In this document: positions 49,760 to 59,027 of the stretch, piece after piece
Layout of the letters: each line of letters opens with the position of its first letter
Position numbering within the stretch: the first letter of the stretch is position 1
Source: Litoribaculum gwangyangense
GTDB lineage: Bacteria; Bacteroidota; Bacteroidia; Flavobacteriales; Flavobacteriaceae
Direction: 5' to 3'
DNA length: 64,000 nt
NCBI RefSeq assembly: GCF_039543505.1
Contig: NZ_BAABJW010000001.1
Coordinates: 992,001-1,056,000, forward strand
Position numbers and translations under genes: made by a program
Notes under the pieces: generated by a model
Seen by the model: the letters and a program-made list of their open reading frames with translations, nothing else
What the model was told of the DNA's origin: nothing
Database searches by the model: none

Positions 49760-52144
49760 ATGGATATTAATGACCATATCGAATCGCCTTTAAAGCTAAA
49801 GATTAGCTTTAATAAACTTTTGGAACAATACGAAAGTTTATCCAAAAGTGATGATGTGTTTGTTGCCACCAAAGCAAAACAGGTATTAAAAATCGGAACC
49901 GATTTCCCTGAGTTGAAAAATGGTTTTAGCGATGTTTCCATACTCAAAAAAAGAGAAAAGGAAATAAGTGCTATTCTACACGATACATTTAGCCCCCTTT
50001 TAACAAAAAACGAAATAAAAACAGCCTCTGTTCCCTTTCACAACTTAATTTTTAATGCTTCAGAACGTTTTAAAAATATCATTAAAACTGCAGGTGACCA
50101 TTTTAGACTAGAAATAAAAAACATGCCCCAAGACGATATGTACATAATAGCTTGTACTATCATTTTGAATTTTTGTTATGGTTACAACCTAAACCTTAGA
50201 AGGCCTTTTTATTACGAAATTCCAAATGCTCAAGGTGTTTTGCATTACTATAAAATATTGTACAATGCCGATTTTTGTGAAATTATCCCAACAGATAAAG
50301 CCAAAAAAATAACCAAGGAAGATTATGAGGAGTTACTCGACAATTTTGATAATGTATCCCTTTGGAAAGAAAAATTCCCGCAAAACAGTTATACTTTCAA
50401 AGGGTTCGTAATTTCCAATATTTTTGACGTTACTGATGACCAGTCTATATCCAACATAAAATCTAGCCTGATTGTTGATGACACCTGTATGGATGAAAAT
50501 TTTTCAGAAAGCTTCCACGATATTTTCAGTTCCCTATTGGGAATACAGGATTTGAAAGTAGGTTTTTCAATTTTTAACAAAGAAGAAAATGCATTTGAAC
50601 GCGTTTATGGCATCGGTGCTAATAGTTTTTTAATCAATAATGAAGACACAAAAAAATGTGCTGATTCTCTTTGTAAGTGGTCTTACAATAGGCTTTTGAA
50701 AGAAAACAAAAATTTTTCGGTTTCAGATGTAGACAAAATATATGAACTTTCAAAAGGGAAAGCACCTCATATAGCAACCTTACACCAGCAAGGAATAAAA
50801 AGCGCCATTTTTGCACCTATTGCAAACGATTCGGGCTTGATGGGTATATTGGAGATTATTTCATACAAACCTCAGGTACTTAACAGTATTAATGCTAATA
50901 AGTTAGTAGATGTCATGCCATTTATAGTTTCGGCAGTTGAGCGTTCCAACAATGAAGAAGAAAATTTAATTGAAGCCATTATTCAACAAGAATGTACCTC
51001 TATACACCCAAGCGTGTCTTGGAAATTCAAACAAGCGGCTAGAAAATTTTTAATTGAGAGCCAAAGAAATAAAGAAAACAAACCTGCATTTAGTAAAATT
51101 GCTTTTGAAAACGTCTATCCTTTATTTGGGCAGATTGACGTAAAAGGCTCTTCAAACGCCAGAAACCAGGCAACAAAAAAGGATTTGGCATTACAATTAT
51201 CATTGGTTGATAAAGTTTTAAATAACATACCACAAGATGAGAAATTGCCCATATACGAGCAGCTAAAGTTTCAAATAGAAGTATTTAATTCTGAAATCAA
51301 GAACGATTTTAAAGTAGATACTGAGCATCAAATAACAACGTTTTTTAAACATGAAGTTGAGCCTTTGTTCATCTTTTTTTCAGATAAGAAGAATTTTGCC
51401 AAAGCTGCTATTGAAGATTACTTTAGTAAAGTTGACAATAATTTAGGTGTCATTTATTATTACAGAAAAAATTACGACGAAACCATTGCGCTCATCAATA
51501 AAAATATGTCTGCACTTTTAGACGAAAAGCAGGTAAGGGCACAAGCTATGTATCCTCATTTTTTTGAGCGTTTCAAAACCGATGGTGTGGAACATAACAT
51601 GTACATAGGGGAATCCATTACCAAAGAGGAAAGTTTTAACGCCATATACCTTTATAATTTAAGATTATGGCAATTACAGGTTATGTATGAAATGGAGAAT
51701 TATTTTTATCAAAACCAGCATGAATACCCTATTGGGTTAGATGTTGCTTCCATGATTTTGGTTTTCAACCAGCCGCTTTCCATTCGTTTTAGAATGGACG
51801 AAAAACAATTTGATGTTGATGGCACTTACAATGCCCGGTATGAGGTTGTTAAAAAACGAGTTGATAAAGCCTTTATAAAAGGCACAGAAGAACGTGTTAC
51901 CCAAAAAGGTAAAATGAGCATTATCTATTCTCAAAAAGAAGACGAGGTAGAATACCTAAAATATGTGCACTTTATGCAATCTAAAAACATGTTTGATGAT
52001 GACGTTGAAATATTAGAATTACAGGATTTGCAGGGTGTTACTGGTCTAAAAGCCATTAGGGTAAGTATGATATACCAAAAAAATGAAGGGGATCAAAAAA
52101 CCTTTTACACATATGATGATTTAATGAAAGAAATCAAAGCTTAG
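49760..52144 (+). CDS. GAF-domain protein of unknown role
   Basis: 794 residues from ATG 49760; an earlier TTG at 49736 lies inside the predicted promoter and is rejected. The protein has no signal peptide or membrane segment. A GAF-like region (about 240-400; FSIFNKEENAFERVYGIGANSF, then IKSAIFAPIANDSGLMGILEIISY) sits in the middle. The rest is helical and unassigned, with a C-terminal part (YNARYEVVKKRVDKAFIKGTEERVTQKGKM, VTGLKAIRVSMIYQK) that resembles nothing I recognise. There is no kinase or cyclase domain. It may be a cytoplasmic sensor or scaffold. Confidence 0.7.
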   Translation: MDINDHIESPLKLKISFNKLLEQYESLSKSDDVFVATKAKQVLKIGTDFPELKNGFSDVSILKKREKEISAILHDTFSPLLTKNEIKTASVPFHNLIFNASERFKNIIKTAGDHFRLEIKNMPQDDMYIIACTIILNFCYGYNLNLRRPFYYEIPNAQGVLHYYKILYNADFCEIIPTDKAKKITKEDYEELLDNFDNVSLWKEKFPQNSYTFKGFVISNIFDVTDDQSISNIKSSLIVDDTCMDENFSESFHDIFSSLLGIQDLKVGFSIFNKEENAFERVYGIGANSFLINNEDTKKCADSLCKWSYNRLLKENKNFSVSDVDKIYELSKGKAPHIATLHQQGIKSAIFAPIANDSGLMGILEIISYKPQVLNSINANKLVDVMPFIVSAVERSNNEEENLIEAIIQQECTSIHPSVSWKFKQAARKFLIESQRNKENKPAFSKIAFENVYPLFGQIDVKGSSNARNQATKKDLALQLSLVDKVLNNIPQDEKLPIYEQLKFQIEVFNSEIKNDFKVDTEHQITTFFKHEVEPLFIFFSDKKNFAKAAIEDYFSKVDNNLGVIYYYRKNYDETIALINKNMSALLDEKQVRAQAMYPHFFERFKTDGVEHNMYIGESITKEESFNAIYLYNLRLWQLQVMYEMENYFYQNQHEYPIGLDVASMILVFNQPLSIRFRMDEKQFDVDGTYNARYEVVKKRVDKAFIKGTEERVTQKGKMSIIYSQKEDEVEYLKYVHFMQSKNMFDDDVEILELQDLQGVTGLKAIRVSMIYQKNEGDQKTFYTYDDLMKEIKA

Positions 52145-52146
52145 AG

Positions 52147-52860
52147 TTATAGATTTACGCCAAAGAAATAACCTACCAAAGCGGTTAGACCCATAGCAAC
52201 CGTTCCCCAAAATGTAATTCTAATAATAGCTTTTCTAATACTTGAGCCACCTGTTTTGGCAGCCAATCCTCCTAAAAGTATCAAGAAAAAAATAGCAAAT
52301 CCATAAAGGTAATATTCTATATGTCTCAATGGTAGAAATAGGGTTACTAAAAAAGGTAATAAACCACCTAGAGTAAAAGCGGCTCCAGAAGCCAAAGCAG
52401 CTTGCGTAGGTTTTGCTTGACTAATTTCATTAATACCCAATTCGTCTCTAACATGCGCCCCCAAAGCATCATGTTCGGTTAGTTCTTCAGCAACCTTTAG
52501 TGCGGTTTCTTTTTTCAAACCTCTTTGCTCGTAAATTTCTGCCAAACGTTCTAACTCAATTTCTGGCATTTCCATTAATTCTTGTTTTTCACGCTCAATA
52601 TCTGATTTTTCGACATCCGTTTGTGAACTCACTGAAACATATTCGCCAGCAGCCATAGATAAAGCTCCTGCTACTAAACCAGCCAAGGTTGCTAAAACTA
52701 TAGGTTCTCTAATGTCACTGGCAGCAGCGACACCAATGGCTATACTTGCCGTTGACAAAATACCGTCATTAGCCCCCAAAACAGCAGCCCGTAACCAGTT
52801 GCTTCTGTGGATATAGTGGATATCTAAATAATTATCCAAATTACCTGAATGATTATTCAT
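52147..52860 (-). CDS. VIT1/CCC1-type iron/manganese transporter
   Basis: 237 residues. The N-terminus HYIHRSNWLRAAVLGANDGILSTASIAIGVAAAS is the VIT1/CCC1 signature, and SMAAGEYVSVSSQTDVE belongs to helix 2. Five membrane segments are visible. A cytoplasmic metal-binding helix pair with many Glu residues follows (KSDIEREKQELMEMPEIELERLAEIYEQRG). It moves ferrous iron or manganese out of the cytoplasm. It overlaps the HD-PycTM gene by 8 bases, so the two are translated together. Confidence 0.88.
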   Translation of the reverse strand: MNNHSGNLDNYLDIHYIHRSNWLRAAVLGANDGILSTASIAIGVAAASDIREPIVLATLAGLVAGALSMAAGEYVSVSSQTDVEKSDIEREKQELMEMPEIELERLAEIYEQRGLKKETALKVAEELTEHDALGAHVRDELGINEISQAKPTQAALASGAAFTLGGLLPFLVTLFLPLRHIEYYLYGFAIFFLILLGGLAAKTGGSSIRKAIIRITFWGTVAMGLTALVGYFFGVNL

Positions 52861-54121
52861 TTAAAAAAAAATCATTTTGATTAGAATTACTAACTTGGGA
52901 AACACTTTGGGTTTCCTCAGGAAGGACATCCTCCAGTTTTGCACCATTGGTTTTGAGGGCATAACCAAAGGCAAGCACTGAAACAATCATGCCTATCATA
53001 AAAATGGTGTAGGTTATTCTTAAAATCCTATATTTTCGTTCCAATACCTTTCCTAAAAAATAAAGATCTTTGGTTAGAGAACTGTATACATAATCTTTGT
53101 CTTTTAAAAGTTCATTAACGGCCCAATCATATTCCTCGAGACTCATTTTATGGAAATTGCCAAAAAAGGTTAGATTCACCTTCTTATTAACAACATCTTC
53201 TTTAGTGAATTCTCCGCTAGTAATATTTGGTCTTGTAGCAATAATTGATAAAATCATAGATACTACACAGGATATGGTGAAAATAGCTGTGGGATACACC
53301 AAATACGCATTATTATCTAATTTTGAAATTAAATTTGCTAATACTAATGAGATGATAATGGCGTTTACCGATAACAGGATATTGGCTTTAGTATCGGCAA
53401 TATCACTTAATTTAATGTGGTTTCTCAAAGCAACCCTGTAAAATGTTTGAATACCGCGTTCTGGACTTTCATTTTTATATTGTGCTTTGTACTTAGCTTT
53501 AAGCTCTTCGGTATTTAGTTTCTTTTTACGTTTTTTCTTGCTTTTCATCAGTTTAGCAAGATTTTTTTCCTTTCTAGGTTGCCAATTTTTTAAAGCATAA
53601 TCCGTGTAAAACTCATGTTTTTTTGTTAAAACTTTAATATTTTCATTCAGCCATTCTGTTGGAGAGTAGGTAGCAATACCTTGTATTTCAAGTTCTTTCC
53701 TCAAAAACTCACTGGCCTCATTAAAGTATTTTTTTCCAAAATGGGAAGCGTCAGCATCCCTGATTATTTTCCCAAGTGTTGTTTTTGGAGAATCTTTAAA
53801 CTTAGTGGCTATAATGCACTCAATTACGCCTTCAATAGTTTTTTCGTCAGCAGCTTGTTCTTTTAAAAATGCAGTGGCGATTTTTACACTTTCTTCTTCA
53901 TGGCCTTCACGGGTTTTAATATAACCTGTATCATGTAATAGTGCAGCTAGCTCCAATATTTCGGCATCTTTTTCATCAATGTTGGTGTTTTCAATAATTT
54001 CTCGAACACTTCGCAAAACCCGTTCTGTGTGGGTATAATTATGATATAGAAAACTTTGATCCAATTCATTTTTAAACAAATCGAATACAAACTTCTCGGT
54101 GTTTTCAATTAATTTTGACAT
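52853..54121 (-). CDS. HD-domain phosphohydrolase fused to Pycsar-effector-like (PycTM, DUF5706) domain
   Basis: 422 residues. Residues 1-200 are an HD domain: YHNYTHTERV (His31), LLHDTGY (His63, Asp64) and IIRDAD (Asp122) are the metal ligands. A Lys-rich linker (KSKKKRKKKL) follows, then the DUF5706/PycTM effector domain (about 215-395): FYRVALRNHIKLSDIADTKANILLSVNAIIISL, two more membrane segments and MSLEEYDWAVNELLKDKDYVYSSLTKDLYFLGKVLERKY. PycTM is the membrane-disrupting effector of Pycsar phage defence, normally triggered by cCMP or cUMP. No pyrimidine cyclase is near; the only partner is the metal transporter gene that overlaps by 8 bases. Confidence 0.85.
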   Translation of the reverse strand: MSKLIENTEKFVFDLFKNELDQSFLYHNYTHTERVLRSVREIIENTNIDEKDAEILELAALLHDTGYIKTREGHEEESVKIATAFLKEQAADEKTIEGVIECIIATKFKDSPKTTLGKIIRDADASHFGKKYFNEASEFLRKELEIQGIATYSPTEWLNENIKVLTKKHEFYTDYALKNWQPRKEKNLAKLMKSKKKRKKKLNTEELKAKYKAQYKNESPERGIQTFYRVALRNHIKLSDIADTKANILLSVNAIIISLVLANLISKLDNNAYLVYPTAIFTISCVVSMILSIIATRPNITSGEFTKEDVVNKKVNLTFFGNFHKMSLEEYDWAVNELLKDKDYVYSSLTKDLYFLGKVLERKYRILRITYTIFMIGMIVSVLAFGYALKTNGAKLEDVLPEETQSVSQVSNSNQNDFFLNE

Positions 54122-54270
54122 AAAACAAGTTGATTTATACCCACAAATTACTAAAATTTAAATATATTATCTGCGCTTTACATGGAAAGATTTTTGGTGT
54201 AAGTATTAAAGCTTCATTTCGACTTATTTAGACTTGAAGATTGTTTAATTTAATAAATTAGAAAAAAAAT

Positions 54271-54732
54271 ATGCTAACTTGGAAAGATGTTATAAAATTT
54301 ACCGTTAACGGAAACCCAACACCAGATAAACGTGTTGAGAAAACGGAAGAGGAATGGAAAAAATTATTAACTCCAGAACAATTCAGAATAACGAGACAAA
54401 AAGGAACCGAGCGCCCTCATAGTGGCGCCCTTTGTAGTATTCATGAAGCAGGAAAATACAGTTGTGTGTGTTGTGATGCACCATTATTTGATTCTACAAT
54501 CAAGTTTGAATCGGGTACGGGTTGGCCAAGTTTTACGCAACCCATCAAGGAAAATGCCATTAAGTATGAAAAGGATACGGCATTTGGTATGGTGCGTGTT
54601 GAGGTGATGTGCAACACCTGTGATGCCCATTTAGGACATGTATTTCCCGATGGTCCTGCGCCAAGCGGTTTACGATATTGTATCAATTCAGAGTCTATCC
54701 AATTAAATAAAGAGAAAGCTATAAATGAATAA
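54271..54732 (+). CDS. msrB: Peptide methionine-R-sulfoxide reductase MsrB
   Basis: 153 residues. The SelR fold is intact: two Zn Cys pairs (CVCCDAPLF and CNTCDAHLGHVF), FESGTGWPSF, and catalytic Cys in LRYCINSESIQL. There is no signal peptide, so it acts in the cytoplasm and reduces the R-epimer of methionine sulfoxide with thioredoxin. It overlaps msrA by 8 bases, so both epimers are repaired by one transcript. Confidence 0.95.
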   Translation: MLTWKDVIKFTVNGNPTPDKRVEKTEEEWKKLLTPEQFRITRQKGTERPHSGALCSIHEAGKYSCVCCDAPLFDSTIKFESGTGWPSFTQPIKENAIKYEKDTAFGMVRVEVMCNTCDAHLGHVFPDGPAPSGLRYCINSESIQLNKEKAINE

Positions 54733-55264
54733 AAATATACAGTTGGCCACCTTTGGCGGTGGTTGTTTTTGGTGTACTGAGGCCGTATTTCAGGAAGTTT
54801 CTGGTGTTGAAAAAGTAGTGTCTGGTTATTCAGGTGGTAATGCACCTGGGCATCCCACATATAGAGAAATTTGTTCTGGTTTAACAGGTCATGCAGAGGT
54901 TGTTCAAATTACGTTTGATGCCAATATCATTTCATATGAAGATATTTTAGTTATTTTTATGACCACTCACGATCCAACCACACTCAACAGGCAAGGTGCC
55001 GATGTGGGTACGCAATATCGTTCGGTAATTTTTTATCATGACGATTCCCAAAAGGAAATCGCTCAAAAAGTAATCAAGAAAGTTTCTCCCTATTACGATA
55101 ATCCAATAGTTACGGAAATCAGTCCATTAGATATTTTTTACAAAGCCGAAGATTACCATCAGAATTATTACCGGAATAATCAATCTCAAGGATATTGCAG
55201 TTTTGTTATTACGCCAAAGCTTGCCAAATTAAGGAAGCTGCACTCCGATAAGTTAAAGAACTAA
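54725..55264 (+). CDS. msrA: Peptide methionine-S-sulfoxide reductase MsrA
   Basis: 179 residues. The catalytic motif GGGCFWCTEAVFQ is near the start, followed by VVSGYSGG, HPTYREICSGLTGHAEVV, QGADVGTQYRSVIF and the C-terminal FYKAEDYHQNYY. It reduces the S-epimer of methionine sulfoxide. It overlaps msrB by 8 bases (coupled translation). There is no signal peptide. It is of the usual MsrA length. Confidence 0.96.
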   Translation: MNKNIQLATFGGGCFWCTEAVFQEVSGVEKVVSGYSGGNAPGHPTYREICSGLTGHAEVVQITFDANIISYEDILVIFMTTHDPTTLNRQGADVGTQYRSVIFYHDDSQKEIAQKVIKKVSPYYDNPIVTEISPLDIFYKAEDYHQNYYRNNQSQGYCSFVITPKLAKLRKLHSDKLKN

Positions 55265-55325
55265 TCCATTTTAAACCATAGGTAAAAACAAAATACTTAA
55301 TTTAGCTAAAAGAATTCTGTAATAC

Positions 55326-58300
55326 ATGAATTTTAAATCTTTTTATTTACTTTTTATTACTCTTTTTCTGAGTGCTTGCGCCACTTATAAACCTCAGTAT
55401 GCTGATGTTATAAACAAGCAAGAAAAGTTTCCAAATAAAGAGATAGATAAAACATTCTATTTGGTAGGCGATGCGGGTTTGTCGCCTATGGGAGGCATGT
55501 CTGAAGCACTTATAGCATTTCATAAATACCTAGGAGGTAAAGATACCAAAGGCGATTACATTATTTTTTTAGGAGATAATATCTATCCTGCTGGCTTACC
55601 TATTAAAGATCATAAAAACAGGGAAAGTGCAGAAAACGCATTGTTGGCACAAGCAAAAGCTGTTGAAAACTTTAGAGGAAAAACCATTTTTATTCCTGGA
55701 AATCATGAATGGTATGCCGGTGGATTAAAAGGCGTAAAAAGAGAAGAAAAATTTATTGAAGACTTATTAGGTAAAAATACCTTTCAGCCAGAAAATGGCT
55801 GCCCTATGGAGAGTATTGATGTGAGCGAAACTATTCAATTGATTGTTATTGATACAGAATGGTATTTAGAAGATTGGAATGACCATCCAACCATTAACGA
55901 CGAATGTGAAATAAAAACTAGGGAACGCTTTTTTATTGAGCTAGAGGGCGAGTTAAAAAAAGCGCAAAATAAAACGACGGTTTTCGCCATGCATCATCCT
56001 ATGCTTACTAATGGGTTACATGGTGGTAAATATGCTTTATCAAAACATATATTTCCTTTTCAGCAAAAAATACCGCTACCCACATTAGGGTCATTCATTA
56101 CGCAACTTAGAACCCAAGGTGGAGTGTCTATTCAAGATCGGTACAACGAACGTTATCACGAACTTATGAGTCGTTTGGAAACGATGACTTTAGACGCCGA
56201 TAATGTGGTGTTTGTATCTGGACACGAACACACGTTACAATATGTTGAAAAACAGGGTATAAAACAAATTGTTTCAGGTTCTGGTGCTAAACAATCTCCC
56301 GTCGAATTGAGTGATACAGGTTTATTCTCTTATGGAAAACAAGGGTTTGCTGAACTCACTATTTTTAAAGATGGTAGTAGTTGGGTTAGATATTTTGGTG
56401 CCGAAAACGCCGAGCCTCAATTGTTGTTTACTAAAGAAGTGTTTCCTCCAGCTAAAAAACATGATATTTCCTATTTACCCGATTCTTTTCCTCAAGAAAT
56501 AGAGGTTTCCATTTATTCAAAAGATGAAACCGATAAAACAGGGTTTTTTGAGTCGGTTTGGGGTAATCATTATCGTGATGTTTACAGTACTAAAATAAAG
56601 GTTAAAGTGGTAACGCTTGATACGCTTTATGGTGGGTTAGAAGTGGTTAGAAAAGGTGGTGGGCACCAAACACGTTCACTTCGTTTAAAAACCAAAGATG
56701 GTAGAGAGTTAAACATGCGAGCATTAAAAAAGAGTGCAACCCAATACTTGCAAACGGTGCTTTTTAAAGACACCTATGTAGAAGATGAATTTGAAAAAAC
56801 CGCTATAGAAAGTTTGATTTTTGATTTTTACACGGCGGCTCATCCGTATGCGTTTACTGTAGTTCCCGATTTATCTAATGCAGCAAAAATATTTCATACC
56901 AACCCTAGGCTATATTACATCCCAAAGCATAAACATTTAGGTGAATTTAATGAAGAATATGGCGGAGAATTATATCTGATTGAAGAACGCCCTGAGGATA
57001 ATTATGAAGACGAAAAAAATTTTGGTTATGCTGATGATATAGAAAGCACCCATGACATTATTGAAAAGGTTCGTAAAGATGAAAAGTATAAAATAGCCGA
57101 AGATGCCTTTATAAGAGCACGCCTTTTTGATATGCTTATTGGAGATTGGGATAGACACCAAGACCAATGGCGTTGGGCACAGTTCGATCAAGAAAATGGT
57201 GATAAATACTATCACCCCATTCCCCGAGATCGTGACCAGGTATTCTCAAATTTTGATGGTGCTTTATTAGATGTAATGAAGCTTATTTCTGGATCAACAA
57301 AACAGCTTCAAGTTTACGATGAAAATCTTGAGGATATCAAATGGATGAATAGCGCAGGTATTAAATTAGACCGCGTGCTCATTCAAGATGCCAATAAAGA
57401 TTTATGGCTAGAACAAGCAAAATTCCTTCAAGAAAAAATTACAGATTCTGTTATAGAGGTGGCTTTTACAAAAGTACCTGAAGAGGTTCAAGACGAAACC
57501 TTAAAAGACATCAAATCAAAATTAAAAGGAAGGCGAGCTAATCTTTTGGATATAGCTAACAGATATTATAATTATTTAAATGAATTAGTCATACTTACTG
57601 GAACCGATAAGGATGATTTAATTGAAGTTATTCGCACTGGCGATGAAGAAACGCGAGTGATTATTTCCAGAATTATTGGTGGCGAAAAGGGAGAAGTGAT
57701 TGTTGACAGAGTTTTTAATAGAGCCATAACTAAAGAAATTTGGATTTATGGTTTAGATGATAAAGATGTTTTTGAAGTTACTGGAAAAGCTAATAATTTA
57801 ATTTTTACAAGACTTATAGGTGGTCAGGAAAACGATACTTACAGGATTGAAAACGGAAGACGTATAAAAGTATATGACCATAAATCGAAACCCAATACGG
57901 TTGAGAAAAATAGAGGTGCCGATATCAATTTTTCCGACACGTATAATCTTAACCTATTCGATTTTAATAAAAACATCGTAAAAACAAGTGTTATAACCCC
58001 AGCCATAGGGTTTAATCCAGATGATGGATTTTTGTTAGGACTTCAATATGTAAAAACCAAAAAAGGGTTTCAACGCAATCCCTTCTCTACACAACACCGT
58101 TTTAAAGGAGGTTATTATTTTGCAACTCAAGGGTTTTCTTTGGATTATAATAGTGAGTTTGCCAATATTTTTGGGGATTGGAATTTACATGTTGGCGGCA
58201 AATTTACTAGTGAAAACTTTACCAACAACTTTTTTGGTTATGGTAACGAAACCGTTAATAATGACGACGTCCTAGATTTAGATTACAACCGCGTTAAAAC

Positions 58301-59027
58301 AGGCATTTATGCCGCTAAGATTGGGATTCTTAAAAAAGGAAATTTTGGAAGTGATTTTGGTTTTAGAACGCTTTTTGAAGGTGTTGAAATTGAAAATACA
58401 ACAGATAGGTTTATAACGAGTTTTGTGCCCTCAAGCAATGAAGATTTTTATAAAAGGCGTTATTTTGGTGGTCTTGAAGCAGCGTTTAATTATGCGAGTT
58501 TTAACAACAAAATCAATCCGTCAAGAGGCATGACTTTTATGTTAAATATTGGTGGAAAAACAGAATTTAAAGAAACTAAAAACACTTATGGGTATTTAAA
58601 TTCAGATTTAGGATTTTACAATGCACTCTCAAAAAATAAAAAACTGGTTTTAAAAACCGATGTGAGAACCCAAATTAGAGTGGGTGACGATTTAATCTTT
58701 TACCAAGCAGCAAATATAGGCGGAAGAAATGGTTTAAGAGGGTACCGAACTGAACGTTTTACAGGTAAAAACTCTTTGGTAGGAAGTGCCGATTTACGCT
58801 ATAGTTTTCCTTCGTTTAAAACCAATATATTGCCATTGCAAATAGGTATTTTTAGTGGTTTTGATGTCGGCAGAGTTTGGTTGAAAGGCGATTTTTCAGA
58901 TAAATGGCATAATGATTATGGTGGCGGTTTTTGGGTAACTGCAGCCGAAAGTTTATCGGGAACTTTTAACTTCTTTAATAGTGTTGAAGGCTTGCGTTTT
59001 TCGTTTGGTTTTGGCTTGAATTTTTAG
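55326..59027 (+). CDS. Metallophosphatase / kinase-like / outer-membrane barrel fusion
   Basis: 1233 residues. A lipoprotein signal (FLSAC, Cys18) comes first. Residues 45-350 are a calcineurin-type phosphoesterase: YLVGDAG, FLGDNIYPAG, FIPGNHEWY, FAMHHPML and VSGHEHT. A middle region contains RLFDMLIGDWDRHQDQWRW (about 598) and PIPRDRDQVFSNFDG (about 634), which look like the catalytic D-R-H and metal D-x-D of secreted protein/sugar-kinase folds (CotH, Fam20, HipA type). The last 340 or so residues form a BamA/TamA-type barrel (AIGFNPDDGFLLGLQY to RFSFGFGLNF, with terminal Phe). The protein should sit in the outer membrane with the enzyme part facing the periplasm or surface. Substrates are unknown. 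Its stop overlaps the next gene's stop on the other strand by 4 bases. Confidence 0.83.
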   Translation: MNFKSFYLLFITLFLSACATYKPQYADVINKQEKFPNKEIDKTFYLVGDAGLSPMGGMSEALIAFHKYLGGKDTKGDYIIFLGDNIYPAGLPIKDHKNRESAENALLAQAKAVENFRGKTIFIPGNHEWYAGGLKGVKREEKFIEDLLGKNTFQPENGCPMESIDVSETIQLIVIDTEWYLEDWNDHPTINDECEIKTRERFFIELEGELKKAQNKTTVFAMHHPMLTNGLHGGKYALSKHIFPFQQKIPLPTLGSFITQLRTQGGVSIQDRYNERYHELMSRLETMTLDADNVVFVSGHEHTLQYVEKQGIKQIVSGSGAKQSPVELSDTGLFSYGKQGFAELTIFKDGSSWVRYFGAENAEPQLLFTKEVFPPAKKHDISYLPDSFPQEIEVSIYSKDETDKTGFFESVWGNHYRDVYSTKIKVKVVTLDTLYGGLEVVRKGGGHQTRSLRLKTKDGRELNMRALKKSATQYLQTVLFKDTYVEDEFEKTAIESLIFDFYTAAHPYAFTVVPDLSNAAKIFHTNPRLYYIPKHKHLGEFNEEYGGELYLIEERPEDNYEDEKNFGYADDIESTHDIIEKVRKDEKYKIAEDAFIRARLFDMLIGDWDRHQDQWRWAQFDQENGDKYYHPIPRDRDQVFSNFDGALLDVMKLISGSTKQLQVYDENLEDIKWMNSAGIKLDRVLIQDANKDLWLEQAKFLQEKITDSVIEVAFTKVPEEVQDETLKDIKSKLKGRRANLLDIANRYYNYLNELVILTGTDKDDLIEVIRTGDEETRVIISRIIGGEKGEVIVDRVFNRAITKEIWIYGLDDKDVFEVTGKANNLIFTRLIGGQENDTYRIENGRRIKVYDHKSKPNTVEKNRGADINFSDTYNLNLFDFNKNIVKTSVITPAIGFNPDDGFLLGLQYVKTKKGFQRNPFSTQHRFKGGYYFATQGFSLDYNSEFANIFGDWNLHVGGKFTSENFTNNFFGYGNETVNNDDVLDLDYNRVKTGIYAAKIGILKKGNFGSDFGFRTLFEGVEIENTTDRFITSFVPSSNEDFYKRRYFGGLEAAFNYASFNNKINPSRGMTFMLNIGGKTEFKETKNTYGYLNSDLGFYNALSKNKKLVLKTDVRTQIRVGDDLIFYQAANIGGRNGLRGYRTERFTGKNSLVGSADLRYSFPSFKTNILPLQIGIFSGFDVGRVWLKGDFSDKWHNDYGGGFWVTAAESLSGTFNFFNSVEGLRFSFGFGLNF

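Noticed and set aside
53097..53441. 114-codon plus-strand frame
   Set aside because: It lies antisense inside the HD-PycTM gene, whose membrane segments give it artificial hydrophobic stretches.
52853..54121. A complete Pycsar defence operon
   Set aside because: Only the effector-like domain is present; there is no nucleotide cyclase within reach, so the defence role is listed only as a question.
54441..54860. 139-codon minus-strand frame
   Set aside because: It covers the msrB-msrA junction on the opposite strand; both msr genes have complete motifs.
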